64,000 nt of DNA from Marinagarivorans sp. (GTDB lineage: Bacteria > Pseudomonadota > Gammaproteobacteria > Pseudomonadales > Cellvibrionaceae). The notes beneath the pieces are model-generated. The model was not told where the DNA came from. It searched no databases and saw only the letters and a list, made by a program, of their open reading frames with translations. Each line of letters opens with the position of its first letter. Within the stretch, counting starts at the first letter, position 1. Position numbers and translations under genes: made by a program. Below, in pieces: positions 14,566 through 23,933 of the stretch. The DNA is taken from the NCBI GenBank assembly GCA_028281865.1, contig JANQJB010000005.1, positions 1-64,000 on the forward strand, in the 5' to 3' direction.

Positions 14566-16158
14566 ATGAGCAGCACAGATGAGTTATTGATTGGAGTTAA
14601 CGACTCGGCCAAATCGGAAGAGCAAACACTTGTTCGCCACGACACAGTGCGGGTGAAAATAGGTGAATGGGAAGTCGATTCAGTTCGTGCTGAAGTATCG
14701 CGAGACAACGAGTGTAAAAAAGTAGAGCGTCGTTTGCTGAAGCTGTTGATGCTTTTGGCCCGGCATCCGGGAAAACCAGTTACTAAAGATGTGCTTTTGA
14801 CACAAGTATGGGCTGGGAAATACGCTTCCAATGACACCCTCTCGGTTGCCATTAGCCAATTGCGCAAGTTGTTAGGTTGCAATGCCAATACACCGCAATA
14901 TATCGAGACGATTTCAGGTTTTGGTTATCGCTTGTTGGTTCCCGTTATACCCCTTGAAGAAGCTTATGCTGACCAAAATGAAGCCGGCAGGCGGACTGCC
15001 GCCGGTGAGAATAAGCAAAAAAGTCCCAGCGAGCTTACGCAACGGAAAAAATCGCAAAAGCGTTTTTTAATGGTGTTTTTTACAGCCGCAGTTTCACTAG
15101 TCGTATTTTTTGCCATTTTCTTTTGGATGGAAAAAAGTCAAAACATTAATAATGATAAGAGTGAAAATAATAACGCGATGTCGGCAGCTTCAATTGATGC
15201 TGTGCTACAACATTCCTTTTATCAGAAGGCGCGTTTTTTATTAGAAGATGATAAACGCTCACACGCAACTATTCAGGAGGCTAAGCAATTAGCGCGGGCG
15301 CTTGTCGATTTATTTCCCGATTCTGCGGAAGCTTATGCACTGGTTGCTACAAGCAATAAATTCTTATATTTCTACTCTGGTCCAATAGAAAAAAAAGCGT
15401 TCGTGCCTGAGATTCAACAGAGTGTGGATGCCGCGCTAAATATAGACCCAAGCAACTTACGCGCATTAACAGAGGCCTGGCAATATTATAGCTATATCAA
15501 TATACAGCCGCGCAAAGCGGTGGAATATTTAAATAAAACCATTACTCTCAACCCGAGTGACGGTGCGGCGCACGCGCAGTATGCTCAGCTAATGTTGGCC
15601 TTGCGTAATTTTGATCGCGCGGTTCATCACAATAAGGTTGCCGCTACGATATTGGCGTCGCACTATTCCTCAGCTTCAATGATTTGGATATTTCAAATGT
15701 CTGGGCGTTATGAAGAAGCGTTGGCAGAGTTGAATAAGCTCTATTCGGTTATGCCCGACTCGCTTGATTATCATCGCTCGGCGATAAAGCTGTATGAAAA
15801 TATGGGTAATGAAGAAAAAGCTTTTGAGCTGTATTTGGCATCGTTTAAGCGCGTGGGTTACAGCGACGAGCAAATTAAACAAGTGGAAACTATTTTTCAC
15901 GAAAAAGGGCTGAAAGGCCTAAACGAATGGTTAGTCATTAGTAAAAAAGAAGAAAAAGATGTAGGGCAGCACACTCCGCCGTATTCCTTTGCTCGCTATC
16001 ACGCAGCAGCGGGAAATGCTGGGCAAGCAATCGAGTACTTAGAGAAAACAGAGCAGGAAAATCGTAGTGTATTACTGTGGATAAATGCCGACCCGAAGTT
16101 CGCTTCGTTGGTAGGTTTACCTCGTTTTGAGGCTCTAAAAGCTAGATTGGGCTTGTAA
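14566..16158 (+). CDS. CadC/ToxR-type transmembrane transcription regulator with TPR sensor part
   Basis: The protein has 530 residues. Residues about 30-126 form an OmpR-type winged helix (RRLLKLLMLLARHPGKPVT, LSVAISQLRKLLG, YIETISGFGYRLL). A single membrane helix spans residues 167-188 (RFLMVFFTAAVSLVVFFAIF). The remaining 340 residues lie in the periplasm and look like tetratricopeptide helices (LNIDPSNLRALTEAWQYYS, TLNPSDGAAHAQYAQL). Such one-component regulators bind DNA from the membrane in response to periplasmic signals. GGGGTGAT precedes ATG 14566. Divergence from the hydrolase gene, with 297 bp between them, makes that gene or its own promoter a possible target. Confidence 0.9.
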   Translation: MSSTDELLIGVNDSAKSEEQTLVRHDTVRVKIGEWEVDSVRAEVSRDNECKKVERRLLKLLMLLARHPGKPVTKDVLLTQVWAGKYASNDTLSVAISQLRKLLGCNANTPQYIETISGFGYRLLVPVIPLEEAYADQNEAGRRTAAGENKQKSPSELTQRKKSQKRFLMVFFTAAVSLVVFFAIFFWMEKSQNINNDKSENNNAMSAASIDAVLQHSFYQKARFLLEDDKRSHATIQEAKQLARALVDLFPDSAEAYALVATSNKFLYFYSGPIEKKAFVPEIQQSVDAALNIDPSNLRALTEAWQYYSYINIQPRKAVEYLNKTITLNPSDGAAHAQYAQLMLALRNFDRAVHHNKVAATILASHYSSASMIWIFQMSGRYEEALAELNKLYSVMPDSLDYHRSAIKLYENMGNEEKAFELYLASFKRVGYSDEQIKQVETIFHEKGLKGLNEWLVISKKEEKDVGQHTPPYSFARYHAAAGNAGQAIEYLEKTEQENRSVLLWINADPKFASLVGLPRFEALKARLGL

Positions 16159-16345
16159 TCTCTCAGACAAATCCTATAAACCTTGTCAGCACTTGCTTAC
16201 CAACTGTTTGCTGATATTTTAGACGAGATCGAATTCGGTTCTCAGCCGGAAGCTAATGCTTTGGACACTCAAGGGCTTGGTAAACGAGTGGCGAGCGTTC
16301 CATCAGTAAGATATTCTCCCTATAAATTACTATTGAGGTTTTGCT

Positions 16346-17458
16346 TTGCTATCAGCCCCGGGTAAATTGATTATTGATCTTGCCGCCATTCAGGGTAATT
16401 GGCGGCGGCTCTCGGAAAAATTACCGAGTGCAACGCAATGCGGTGCAGTGGTAAAGGCCAATGCCTATGGTTTGGGCGTTGCGCATGTGGCGCCGGCTTT
16501 GGCAGCTGCGGGCTGCAAGACGTTTTTTGTATCTAGCTTAACTGAAGGTATTGAACTGCGAAAATTAATTTCGCGCGATGCGATAATTTATGTGTTGCAT
16601 GGTTTTGAGTTGGGCAACGAGTCAGAGTTTTATGCGTATCAGTTGCGTCCTGTTTTGTTTTCAATGGCGTTAATTGAGCAATGGATGAAATGGATCGAAC
16701 AGGCTGAAAAATTTGTTCCCGCTGCAATTAAAGTTAACACGGGTATGAATCGATTTGGTGTCGAGCTTGATGAGTTCATGCAGTTTGCGGCGATTGCAAC
16801 CCAGTTTATGCAAAATTCAACGGTACTGATTTTGAGTCATCTGGCGTGTGCCGAAGAAAGGCAAAATCCGCTTAACGCTGAACAGCTTTCGCAATTTGAG
16901 CAAGTAAAGGCCTTAGCTCTCAAGGTTAACTCCAAACTATCTTTTAGCCTTGCAAATTCGTCGGGAATCTTTTTGGGTCAAAATTGGCACTACGATCTGG
17001 TGCGTCCAGGTGCTGCGCTATACGGGGTAAATCCAACGCCTGAGTCTACTAATCCAATGTCAGCTGTAGTTAGTCTAAATCTTAAAGTGTTGCAGGTTCG
17101 TCAATTAAAAAAAGGCGAGTGCATTGGCTATGGGCACTGTTATCAAGCACCAAAAGATATGCCCGTTGCGATTGCCGGTGGCGGCTATGCGGATGGTATT
17201 GCGCGTGTATTGTCGAATCAAACGCAGGGTTTTTTCAATGCCAAGCCGGTTCCGTTAATTGGTCGCGTTTCAATGGATGCGGTAGCGTTTGACTTGTCAG
17301 CTGTGGCGCAGCAGCAAGAGCAGGTTAACTTTATAGAGTTGATTGGCGAGCACCAGTGTGTCGACTCGCTTGCAAAAAACGCTGGCACAATTGGTTACGA
17401 GATATTGACCCAATTGGGTCAGCGTTACGAGCGTGAGTACCGGGTATCAAAATCATGA
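16346..17458 (+). CDS. alr: Alanine racemase
   Basis: PLP enzyme interconverting L- and D-alanine for peptidoglycan. The cofactor lysine K37 lies in AVVKANAYGLG. The second catalytic tyrosine lies in VSLNLKVLQVRQLKKGECIGYG. GRVSMD is also typical. The length of 370 matches the family (about 360). The start is TTG at 16346, supported by GAGG seven bases upstream (16335-16338); no in-frame ATG lies before the conserved N-terminus. The stop overlaps birA by ATGA, so the two are translationally coupled. Confidence 0.95.
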   Translation: MLSAPGKLIIDLAAIQGNWRRLSEKLPSATQCGAVVKANAYGLGVAHVAPALAAAGCKTFFVSSLTEGIELRKLISRDAIIYVLHGFELGNESEFYAYQLRPVLFSMALIEQWMKWIEQAEKFVPAAIKVNTGMNRFGVELDEFMQFAAIATQFMQNSTVLILSHLACAEERQNPLNAEQLSQFEQVKALALKVNSKLSFSLANSSGIFLGQNWHYDLVRPGAALYGVNPTPESTNPMSAVVSLNLKVLQVRQLKKGECIGYGHCYQAPKDMPVAIAGGGYADGIARVLSNQTQGFFNAKPVPLIGRVSMDAVAFDLSAVAQQQEQVNFIELIGEHQCVDSLAKNAGTIGYEILTQLGQRYEREYRVSKS

Positions 17459-18435
17459 GCCCCGTTGGTTATCAAATTTTACAAATCCTCGCTGATGGCG
17501 GTTTTTATTCCGGGCAGGTGCTCGGGGAACGATTAGGGCTTACGCGTGCGGCAGTTTGGAAACATATTCAGCAGTTACAAAACTTTGGTGTTGAGATTAA
17601 CTCTGTTCGTGGAAAGGGTTATCGTTTGCCCGAACCACTTGAACTACTAGACAGTAGTCGAATTCGGGCGGGTTTGGCAGAGGGTGTTGATGCAGTTATC
17701 TCGCGATTTGATTGTTTTGCGCAAGTAGGTTCCACAAACTCTCATTTAACCGAGTGGGCCTTGAAGAATCCACGTGCAAAAGCGGCCGTTTGTGTGGCGG
17801 AGTCGCAATCGGCTGGTCGCGGGCGGCGCGGTAAGAAATGGTTCAGCCCTTTTGCACGAAATATTTATTTATCGTGTGCGTGGCGATTTGAGCAAGGGCT
17901 TTCAGCGCTCTCAGGTTTGAGTTTGGCTGTGGGTGTTCTGATTGCAGATTTAGTTGAGCAGCAGTGGTCAAAAAAAATACATTTAAAGTGGCCTAACGAC
18001 TTGTTGTATAAGAATAAAAAGTTAGGCGGTGTTTTAATCGAGCTTAGTGGCGATTTCAGCGGAGATTGTTTCGTGGTCGTCGGAATTGGATTAAATTACG
18101 CCATGCCAAGTGCGCAAATCAAAAATATTGATCAACCTGTTTGTGATTTATCTTCCATGGGAATTCAAGTCAGCCGTAACCTGCTTGTTATTGAGTTGAT
18201 TAACCGCTTAATAGATTTGTTTGAAAAATATACTTCACAAGGTTTTGAGCATTATAAAGATAGTTGGTTAGCTAGGGCTGCGTTTGTTAATGAAGCGGTG
18301 AAATTATCGCTTGGAGAAAAGGAAATTTTTGGCACGTTTTGCAGCGTTGACTCACAGGGTTCTTTGGTTTTAGATGTCGGCGGTGAGAAACGTATTTTTT
18401 CTGGGGGAGAAATGAGTCTCCGGAGTATTTCGTGA
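17455..18435 (+). CDS. birA: Biotin-protein ligase / biotin operon repressor
   Basis: The product adenylates biotin and attaches it to the biotin carboxyl carrier protein; with its winged helix it can also repress biotin genes. The N-terminal helix-turn-helix is SGQVLGERLGLTRAAVWKHI. The catalytic GRGRRGKKW and the ligase core (HLKWPNDLLYKNKKLGGVLIE) follow, then a C-terminal SH3-like domain. The 326-residue length agrees with E. coli BirA (321). It overlaps alr by 4 bp upstream and coaX by 4 bp downstream (GTGA), giving a tight three-gene unit. Confidence 0.95.
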   Translation: MSPVGYQILQILADGGFYSGQVLGERLGLTRAAVWKHIQQLQNFGVEINSVRGKGYRLPEPLELLDSSRIRAGLAEGVDAVISRFDCFAQVGSTNSHLTEWALKNPRAKAAVCVAESQSAGRGRRGKKWFSPFARNIYLSCAWRFEQGLSALSGLSLAVGVLIADLVEQQWSKKIHLKWPNDLLYKNKKLGGVLIELSGDFSGDCFVVVGIGLNYAMPSAQIKNIDQPVCDLSSMGIQVSRNLLVIELINRLIDLFEKYTSQGFEHYKDSWLARAAFVNEAVKLSLGEKEIFGTFCSVDSQGSLVLDVGGEKRIFSGGEMSLRSIS

Positions 18436-19193
18436 TTTTAGATTTTGATGCGGGTAATACGCGCATCAAATGGAGAGTGGTGCGGGAGCAGGGTGTTGAT
18501 GTGCTCGATTCTGGCGCATTTAATTTCAATTCAAACGACGAATTAAAATACGAACTTAAAAATATTTATCAAAGCTTTAAAAATATTTGTTATATCCGCG
18601 TCGCATCAGTTCGTGGTGGACAGTTCGATCAATTGTTTTGCCAGGCATGTTTTAGTCAGTTTAATGTGCGAGCAAAATTTGCTGAAGTAAAAACAAAAGG
18701 GTTTGTTATTGAGCCTGCTTATGACGACCCGACCCAATTGGGTGTTGATCGTTGGTTGTCCATGCTAGCCGCTTATACCGTTTGTCGAAAATCTTGCGCG
18801 GTTGTTTCATTGGGGAGTGCACTTACGCTGGATTTAGTGGACGATAAAGGCAGTCATCTTGGTGGTTATATTTTACCGGGTATACGCAGTATGCAGCAGG
18901 TTTTGGGGTATACTACCCACGCTGTAAAAGTTGACACTTTAAATTGTGACGGTGATATCGCGCCGGGGAAAAGCACTGTTACGTGTGTTCGAAATGGGCT
19001 ATCTTTAATGTTGAAGTCCTTCATATATGAAGCAGTCGCTTTAGCGGAATTTAGCCCTCCTGTGTCGATATTTGCTTCTGGTGGTGATGCAGGATTTTTA
19101 AGCCGCCAGTTGTTTGATCGGCAAGAGTTGAAAATAGAAGTTTATTGTAATCTCGTGTTTGAAGGGCTAGCGATCGCCGTGCCTTTACCTTAG
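18432..19193 (+). CDS. coaX: Type III pantothenate kinase
   Basis: First step of coenzyme A synthesis: ATP-dependent phosphorylation of pantothenate. The ASKHA-fold signatures are LDFDAGNTRIKW at the N-terminus (phosphate loop Asp), QLGVDRWLSMLAA, and SLGSALTLDLVDDKGSHLGG. The 253-residue length fits. The start is GTG 18432 overlapping the birA stop. Type III enzymes replace CoaA in Pseudomonas-like bacteria. The gene lies in the alr-birA-coaX unit. Confidence 0.95.
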   Translation: MILDFDAGNTRIKWRVVREQGVDVLDSGAFNFNSNDELKYELKNIYQSFKNICYIRVASVRGGQFDQLFCQACFSQFNVRAKFAEVKTKGFVIEPAYDDPTQLGVDRWLSMLAAYTVCRKSCAVVSLGSALTLDLVDDKGSHLGGYILPGIRSMQQVLGYTTHAVKVDTLNCDGDIAPGKSTVTCVRNGLSLMLKSFIYEAVALAEFSPPVSIFASGGDAGFLSRQLFDRQELKIEVYCNLVFEGLAIAVPLP

Positions 19194-19242
19194 GTCTCGC
19201 TAGGGTTTTTTAAATCGCACTTTACATTTAAGAGTATCCAAT

Positions 19243-20109
19243 TTGCGCTGGATAGTAGCTTCTTTAATATGCATTAATTGTTGTGTTGCAGCATGGCATT
19301 TTTGGGCGTCCACGTCTGAAAATCCAGGTGCGAAGTTTCAGCGCTTCGGCATGCCTGAGAGCGTTGCTGACATCAAGTTAAAATTGCTCAGCGAACTTGC
19401 GCCCTCTAGCAAAAATTCAAACTTTACTTCCTCCGCCTCATCGATGGAATTTCACAGCCCTAAAGGCTACTCAGAGCCCGAGTTAGCAAAACCGTATTCG
19501 CAGACTGAAGTAAAAATTGCCGGTGATTTGGCGAGCGAGGAGGAGACAGTTGCGAATGAGGCTATGGCAGATCTCGCGATCGCTTCAAATCCAGTCAATG
19601 TGCTACCAAATCTTCGTGAGTGCTTAATGCTCGGCCCTTATGGCAATCGCAAAGTAGCAGAATTGGAGCAGCGGCAGATTGATGCGCTGGTTGGGTTCGA
19701 GTCGTCAGTCTATGTCGAGAAGGTGGATGACGGCACAGCACTGCAGATCTACCTGGAACCTTTGTTAACTCGCAAAGATGCGCTGGACCGTTTGCAGCAG
19801 CTACAGCTGCAAGGCATTGACAGTTACGTTGTTTTGAAAGGCAGCCTGACTAACGGTATTTCGCTCGGGATCTATAGCAATGAGCAGTACGCTAACGAGC
19901 GAGTTGAGCAGCTGCGATTCCTCGGGGTCGACCCAAAGGTGAAATTAATAGAAAAAACACGCCGCGAGTACTGGCTATCGTACCGCAGTTCCGATGCATA
20001 TCAGAAACTTCTCACCGTTCAGCAAGACTATCCAAGCGAGCAATCAGAATTGAAAATAAAAGAGAATTTTTGCCGCCTAGATGTTGCTTCTGAGTTAAAC
20101 ATTCACTAG
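19243..20109 (+). CDS. Membrane-anchored SPOR-like domain protein
   Basis: The protein has 288 residues. A short hydrophobic N-terminus (RWIVASLICINCCVAAWHFW) probably anchors it in the inner membrane. A disordered polar region of about 100 residues follows. A C-terminal half resembles a SPOR domain (GPYGNRKVAELEQRQIDAL, IYLEPLLTRKDALDRLQQL, GISLGIYSNEQYANERVEQL), a fold that binds denuded septal peptidoglycan. The start is TTG 19243; no in-frame ATG precedes the hydrophobic segment. It follows coaX by 49 bp and is probably cotranscribed. The exact role is unknown. Confidence 0.75.
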   Translation: MRWIVASLICINCCVAAWHFWASTSENPGAKFQRFGMPESVADIKLKLLSELAPSSKNSNFTSSASSMEFHSPKGYSEPELAKPYSQTEVKIAGDLASEEETVANEAMADLAIASNPVNVLPNLRECLMLGPYGNRKVAELEQRQIDALVGFESSVYVEKVDDGTALQIYLEPLLTRKDALDRLQQLQLQGIDSYVVLKGSLTNGISLGIYSNEQYANERVEQLRFLGVDPKVKLIEKTRREYWLSYRSSDAYQKLLTVQQDYPSEQSELKIKENFCRLDVASELNIH

Positions 20110-20203
20110 AATCCCGCCTCCACGATAGGCATGGCTCTAACCTTGACTGGAAACTATCTATCTAGAGGCTAGTTACTTTCTAGATGTGTTAACTAAGAGA
20201 AAC

Positions 20204-20279
20204 GCTGGCGTAGCTCAGTTGGTAGAGCAGCTGACTTGTAATCAGCCGGTCGGGGGTTCGACTCCTCTCGCCAGCTCCA
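20204..20279 (+). tRNA. tRNA-Thr (anticodon TGT)
   Basis: 76 nt with encoded CCA. The acceptor pair is GCTGGCG/CGCCAGC, and the anticodon loop CTTGTAA sits between GCTGA and TCAGC. The T-loop reads GTTCGAC. It is first of the five-tRNA cluster ahead of secE. Confidence 0.97.
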
Positions 20280-20403
20280 TTTCTAGCAAGGTATTACTCC
20301 TTTATAAATTTCTCTTGTTGTTAAATTGTTTAGCTACAGAAAGTGTGTAACTAGCCGTTAAAGCGAATGAAGCGTTCAGTGCGCTTCGACGATACGGTTG
20401 TAT

Positions 20404-20487
20404 GCAGGGGTTCCCGAGTGGCCAAAGGGATCAGACTGTAAATCTGACGCGAAAGCTTCGGTGGTTCGAATCCACCCCCCTGCACCA
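20404..20487 (+). tRNA. tRNA-Tyr (anticodon GTA)
   Basis: 84 nt with a class II long variable arm. The acceptor GCAGGGG pairs with CCCCTGC followed by ACCA. The anticodon loop is CTGTAAA. The T-arm is GGTGGTTCGAATCCACC. Confidence 0.97.
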
Positions 20488-20568
20488 ATTGCGCAGAACT
20501 GCCTCAATAGGCGTATACATAGAGCATAAAATGAGAGGGTCGCAAAGAAAAACTGCGGGCCTAGTTTT

Positions 20569-20642
20569 GCGGGCATAGTTTAGTGGTAGAACCTCAGCCT
20601 TCCAAGCTGATGGTGCGGGTTCGATTCCCGCTGCCCGCTCCA
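20569..20642 (+). tRNA. tRNA-Gly (anticodon TCC)
   Basis: 74 nt. The acceptor GCGGGCA pairs with TGCCCGC followed by TCCA. The anticodon loop is CTTCCAA. It lies 81 bp after tRNA-Tyr. Confidence 0.97.
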
Positions 20643-20788
20643 TTTGGTTTTGTATTTTAGGAGAGCTAGGGTTCTTTTGAGATCATCGCTGTTTGGGTGC
20701 CCTAGATGTTTTTGGTCTAAATGTTTTGAAGCTTGGTTTTGGCTTGAAAGTTTCAAAAAGGAAACAACATACAAGTTTTATCGCACAG

Positions 20789-20864
<76 letters not shown>

Positions 20865-20917
20865 CTTATTCGAGTTTTGTATCGGATGTGGGCCTTGAAG
20901 GAAAAATAGGAGATGAG

Positions 20918-20926
20918 TGCTAAAAT
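20918..20926 (+). promoter_or_regulatory. Extended -10 promoter candidate for tRNA-Trp/secE/nusG
   Basis: TGCTAAAAT combines an extended -10 TG with TAAAAT (5 of 6 to consensus). TTGAAG at 20895-20900 is 20 bp upstream, too far for an ideal -35, which suits an extended -10 promoter. The start point would be near 20933, ahead of the hairpin at 20941-20961. Confidence 0.35.
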
Positions 20927-20940
20927 TAGGCCGATCGACA

Positions 20941-20961
20941 TAACCGCAGCGGTTGCGGTTA
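20941..20961 (+). other. 8-bp perfect hairpin between tRNA-Thr and tRNA-Trp
   Basis: TAACCGCA (20941-20948) pairs with TGCGGTTA (20954-20961) around a GCGGT loop. What follows, GGGCTTTATATTG, is not a strong T-run. It lies where a tuf terminator would lie in relatives carrying tuf here, so it may be a relic terminator or a processing signal ahead of tRNA-Trp. Confidence 0.5.
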
Positions 20962-20985
20962 GGGCTTTATATTGTAGGTTTTATT

Positions 20986-21061
20986 AGGCCAGTAGTTCAA
21001 TTGGTAGAGCACCGGTCTCCAAAACCGGGTGTTGGGGGTTCGAGTCCCTCCTGGCCTGCCA
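20986..21061 (+). tRNA. tRNA-Trp (anticodon CCA)
   Basis: 76 nt. AGGCCAG pairs with CTGGCCT followed by GCCA. The stem CCGGT/ACCGG encloses the loop CTCCAAA. It directly precedes secE, as in E. coli and Pseudomonas. Confidence 0.97.
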
Positions 21062-21202
21062 CGACACACATCACTGCAGAATTGTGGCGGTGGAATATGT
21101 AGCAACGCTTGTTTGGCGGCGTCAAAGCTACATGAATTGACTACCTCTCCCCATGTTGGTGGGATAGAGAGGTTTTTGTGTATTTTTGGAAAACGATTTG
21201 GT

Positions 21203-21580
21203 ATGAATACGAAACAAGAGGCATCTGGGGAAAGCTCAAGCATCGACTGGCTCAAGTGGCTAGTTGTAGTTGCGCTTATTGGGGGTGCGACCTATGGCAA
21301 TATGGAGTACCAGGAACAGATCGATTTAATTTATCGTGTCTTAATCTGGGTTGCAGTAGGGGCAATCGCCGCGTTTGTTGCGCTGCAAACTGAAAAAGGT
21401 GGTCGATTTTGGAAGTTGCTTAAAGAAGCCCAGATCGAATTGCGCAAAGTCGTTTGGCCTACTCGGGATGAGACCAATCGTACAACCATGGTCGTCATCG
21501 TTGTGATCATAATTACCGGCATCTTTTTATGGTTGCTGGATATGCTGTTTCAAGCACTAGCGTCTCAAATCATAGGGTAG
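21203..21580 (+). CDS. secE: Preprotein translocase subunit SecE
   Basis: Small essential subunit of the SecYEG channel, 125 residues like E. coli (127). Three membrane helices are at about residues 15-33, 41-60 and 95-118, and the conserved cytoplasmic motif [16 protein letters not shown] precedes the last. ATG 21203 was chosen because the in-frame extension upstream runs into tRNA-Trp. The Shine-Dalgarno is weak. nusG follows after 8 bp. Confidence 0.95.
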   Translation: MNTKQEASGESSSIDWLKWLVVVALIGGATYGNMEYQEQIDLIYRVLIWVAVGAIAAFVALQTEKGGRFWKLLKEAQIELRKVVWPTRDETNRTTMVVIVVIIITGIFLWLLDMLFQALASQIIG

Positions 21581-21588
21581 TTCTCTGC

Positions 21589-22122
21589 ATGTCTAAAAGA
21601 TGGTATGTGGTACATGCCTATTCCGGGTATGAAAAAAAAGTGGCTACAGCGCTTAAAGAAAGAGTCGAGCTGCATAATATGCAGGAGTACTTTGGCGAAA
21701 TATTGGTGCCGACTGAAGAAGTCGTGGAAATGCGCGGTGGCCAGAAGCGTAAGTCTGAGCGTAAGTTCTTTCCAGGCTATGTTCTGGTGCAAATGGAGCT
21801 AAATGATGATGCGTGGCACTTGGTAAAAGAAACGCCTCGCGTTATGGGCTTTATTGGTGGAAAGGCTGACAAACCTGCTCCGATAACCGAGAAAGAGGCG
21901 CAGGCTATTTTGCAGCGTGTTGACGACTCGGCAGAGAAGCCTAAACCGAAAACGCTATTTGAACCAGGTGAAATGGTTCGCGTTACCGATGGCCCGTTTA
22001 ACGATTTTAACGGCGTGGTTGAGGAAGTTAACTACGAGAAGAGTAAACTGCGCGTAGCGGTATTAATTTTTGGCCGTTCGACGCCGGTTGAGCTGGATTT
22101 TGGACAAGTAGAGAAAGCTTAG
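21589..22122 (+). CDS. nusG: Transcription termination/antitermination factor NusG
   Basis: 177 residues with an N-terminal NGN domain ([31 protein letters not shown]) that binds RNA polymerase and a C-terminal KOW domain ([19 protein letters not shown]) that contacts Rho or ribosomal protein S10. ATG 21589 gives the conserved [13 protein letters not shown] start; the longer in-frame reading from 21529 overlaps secE. Confidence 0.97.
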   Translation: MSKRWYVVHAYSGYEKKVATALKERVELHNMQEYFGEILVPTEEVVEMRGGQKRKSERKFFPGYVLVQMELNDDAWHLVKETPRVMGFIGGKADKPAPITEKEAQAILQRVDDSAEKPKPKTLFEPGEMVRVTDGPFNDFNGVVEEVNYEKSKLRVAVLIFGRSTPVELDFGQVEKA

Positions 22123-22333
22123 CGCGTTTGAGCTTGAATAAAAATAATTCTTAGTACTGATTAAGGCTTGCTGAGTTGGTTTAAATAGGCAAGTCATCGC
22201 AAATGGGAAGCCGGCGACGAGTAATTAGCGATTGCTTCGAGGCGTTAACACCCGTGTTAAGTTTGTCCGCAATATTGAGCTTGTGTTTATTGAACAAGCA
22301 CGGAGCGGATAATTAGAGTAACAGGAGCTAAAA

Positions 22334-22768
22334 ATGGCAAAAAAAGTAGAAGCTTATATCAAGCTGCAGGTAGCAGCTGGTCAAGCAAACCCAAGTCCTC
22401 CGGTTGGTCCAGCCCTGGGTCAGCACGGCGTGAATATCATGGAGTTTTGTAAAGCGTTTAATGCGCAAACCGGGCCCGATAAGATGGACCCCGGCGCGCC
22501 TGTGCCGGTTGAAATTGCGGTTTATAGTGATCGTAGTTTTACCTTTACAATGAAAACTCCGCCTGCTTCATATCTGTTGAAAAAGGCTGCAAAAATTAAG
22601 AAGGGTAGTGGCAGGCCCAATACCGAAAAAGTTGGTAAGGTCACGCGCGCTCAGCTTGAAGATATTGCAAAAACTAAAGAGCCTGATTTGACAGCAGGTG
22701 ACTTAGATGCGGCGGTCAGAACTATCGCGGGTTCAGCGCGTGCAATGGGCTTGGATACGGAGATTTAA
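22334..22768 (+). CDS. rplK: 50S ribosomal protein L11
   Basis: 144 residues. Carries the N-terminal [20 protein letters not shown] block and the C-terminal rRNA-binding part ([17 protein letters not shown]). It sits at the GTPase-associated centre and is needed for RelA activation. AGGAG precedes the ATG. The 211-bp leader upstream probably carries the L11 operon promoter, but I could not pick a -35/-10 pair with confidence. Confidence 0.98.
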   Translation: MAKKVEAYIKLQVAAGQANPSPPVGPALGQHGVNIMEFCKAFNAQTGPDKMDPGAPVPVEIAVYSDRSFTFTMKTPPASYLLKKAAKIKKGSGRPNTEKVGKVTRAQLEDIAKTKEPDLTAGDLDAAVRTIAGSARAMGLDTEI

Positions 22769-22769
22769 C

Positions 22770-23465
22770 ATGGCGAAACTCAGTAAGCGTAAAAAACTCA
22801 TCAATGAAAAAATTGATCCAACTAAGCTCTACGGAATAGAAGAGGCAGTTGAACTTTTGAAAGCTGTTTCTACGGTCAAATTTCCGGAGACGGTTGATGC
22901 CGCCGTTAATTTAGGCATTGATCCGCGCAAATCTGACCAAGCAGTGCGTGGTGCCACGACTTTGCCTCACGGCACGGGTAAAAATGTTCGTGTGGCTGTT
23001 TTCACTCAGGGCGCAAATGCTGACGCTGCCAAAGAAGCTGGCGCTGATATTGTCGGTATGGAAGAGCTGGCGCAAGAAGTGAAAGGTGGCATGATGGACT
23101 TTGACGTCGTTGTTGCGGATCCTGCGGCTATGCGTGTTGTGGGTCAATTGGGGCAAATATTAGGTCCGCGTGGTTTGATGCCAAATCCAAAAACCGGCAC
23201 AGTGACGCCTGATGTTGCGACCGCTGTTAAAAATGCCAAAGCGGGTCAGGTGCGCTATCGCGCTGACAAGGGCGGTATAATTCACGGCGCAATTGGTAAA
23301 GTCTCATTTGAAGTTAAGGCCCTGAAAGAAAATCTAGAGGCGTTGATGGCAGACTTGAAAAAGTCGAAGCCCGCTTCATCTAAAGGTGTGTATTTCAAAA
23401 AAGTATCATTAAGCACTACGATGGGGCCTGGTCTAGCGCTCGATATTTCATCACTTGAATTTTGA
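22770..23465 (+). CDS. rplA: 50S ribosomal protein L1
   Basis: 231 residues starting [16 protein letters not shown] at ATG 22770, one base after the rplK stop, so translation is coupled; the longer in-frame reading starts inside rplK. Conserved features include MGPGLALDI near the end and the [14 protein letters not shown] loop. L1 forms the stalk at the E site and in related bacteria represses translation of its own operon. Confidence 0.98.
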   Translation: MAKLSKRKKLINEKIDPTKLYGIEEAVELLKAVSTVKFPETVDAAVNLGIDPRKSDQAVRGATTLPHGTGKNVRVAVFTQGANADAAKEAGADIVGMEELAQEVKGGMMDFDVVVADPAAMRVVGQLGQILGPRGLMPNPKTGTVTPDVATAVKNAKAGQVRYRADKGGIIHGAIGKVSFEVKALKENLEALMADLKKSKPASSKGVYFKKVSLSTTMGPGLALDISSLEF

Positions 23466-23933
23466 TTTAAATAACAAAAAGCTTCGCGTTCACTGAGCGC
23501 GGGCTTTTGTTTTGTCGCATTGCTTAAATTTTGTGTTTTGCCTTGTAGTGATGAGGCAAAAAAAAGTAGGAAAAATTAGTCGAATTGGTCTACGTTAAAT
23601 ATTCGTGAAAGAGTTTGTCCGCCGAATATTACTTTATCCTTGATCATTCGAATAAAAAATTAGTTGAGCAAGCTAGTCATGCCTGCTCGATTAACAGGCT
23701 TTGGGGTTCAGTTTACTGGGCTGTCAAAGACCGTAGGAGCTATAGATTCAATTCGGAGTTTGGGTTGAGTCTGGTTTAAACGGGCTTGTTGCCTATCCTA
23801 CGCAGACGGTGAGACCTCTTTCAGTTCAGGCTGAAGGCAATCACCAACATGAGATAACAACTTCTACCTATGTTTTTCGTTGTTATCAAAACTAGAACCG
23901 GAAAACCGGGAGACCGGAGTACCAGGAGATATT
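23466..23933 (+). promoter_or_regulatory. L10 operon leader region
   Basis: A 468-bp gap between rplA and rplJ. Near 23477-23513 a GC-rich hairpin followed by CTTTTGTTTT may partly terminate rplKA transcripts. At 23732-23738 CGTAGGA pairs with TCCTACG at 23796-23802, and the CCTACGCAGACGGTGAG that ends this fold matches what I recall of the L10 leader of gammaproteobacteria, the site where the L10-(L7/L12) complex represses translation. The part at 23540-23700 shows nothing clear; it may hold a promoter. Confidence 0.6.

Noticed and set aside
16183-16365. 60-codon frame before alr
   Set aside because: Overlaps the alr start, lacks a ribosome-binding site and shows no recognisable motif; the 187-bp gap is treated as non-coding.
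20376-20774. Minus-strand frames across the tRNA cluster with GVDSNHRS and GQRESNPHHQ-like peptides
   Set aside because: These are the familiar false proteins produced by translating tRNA genes on the wrong strand.
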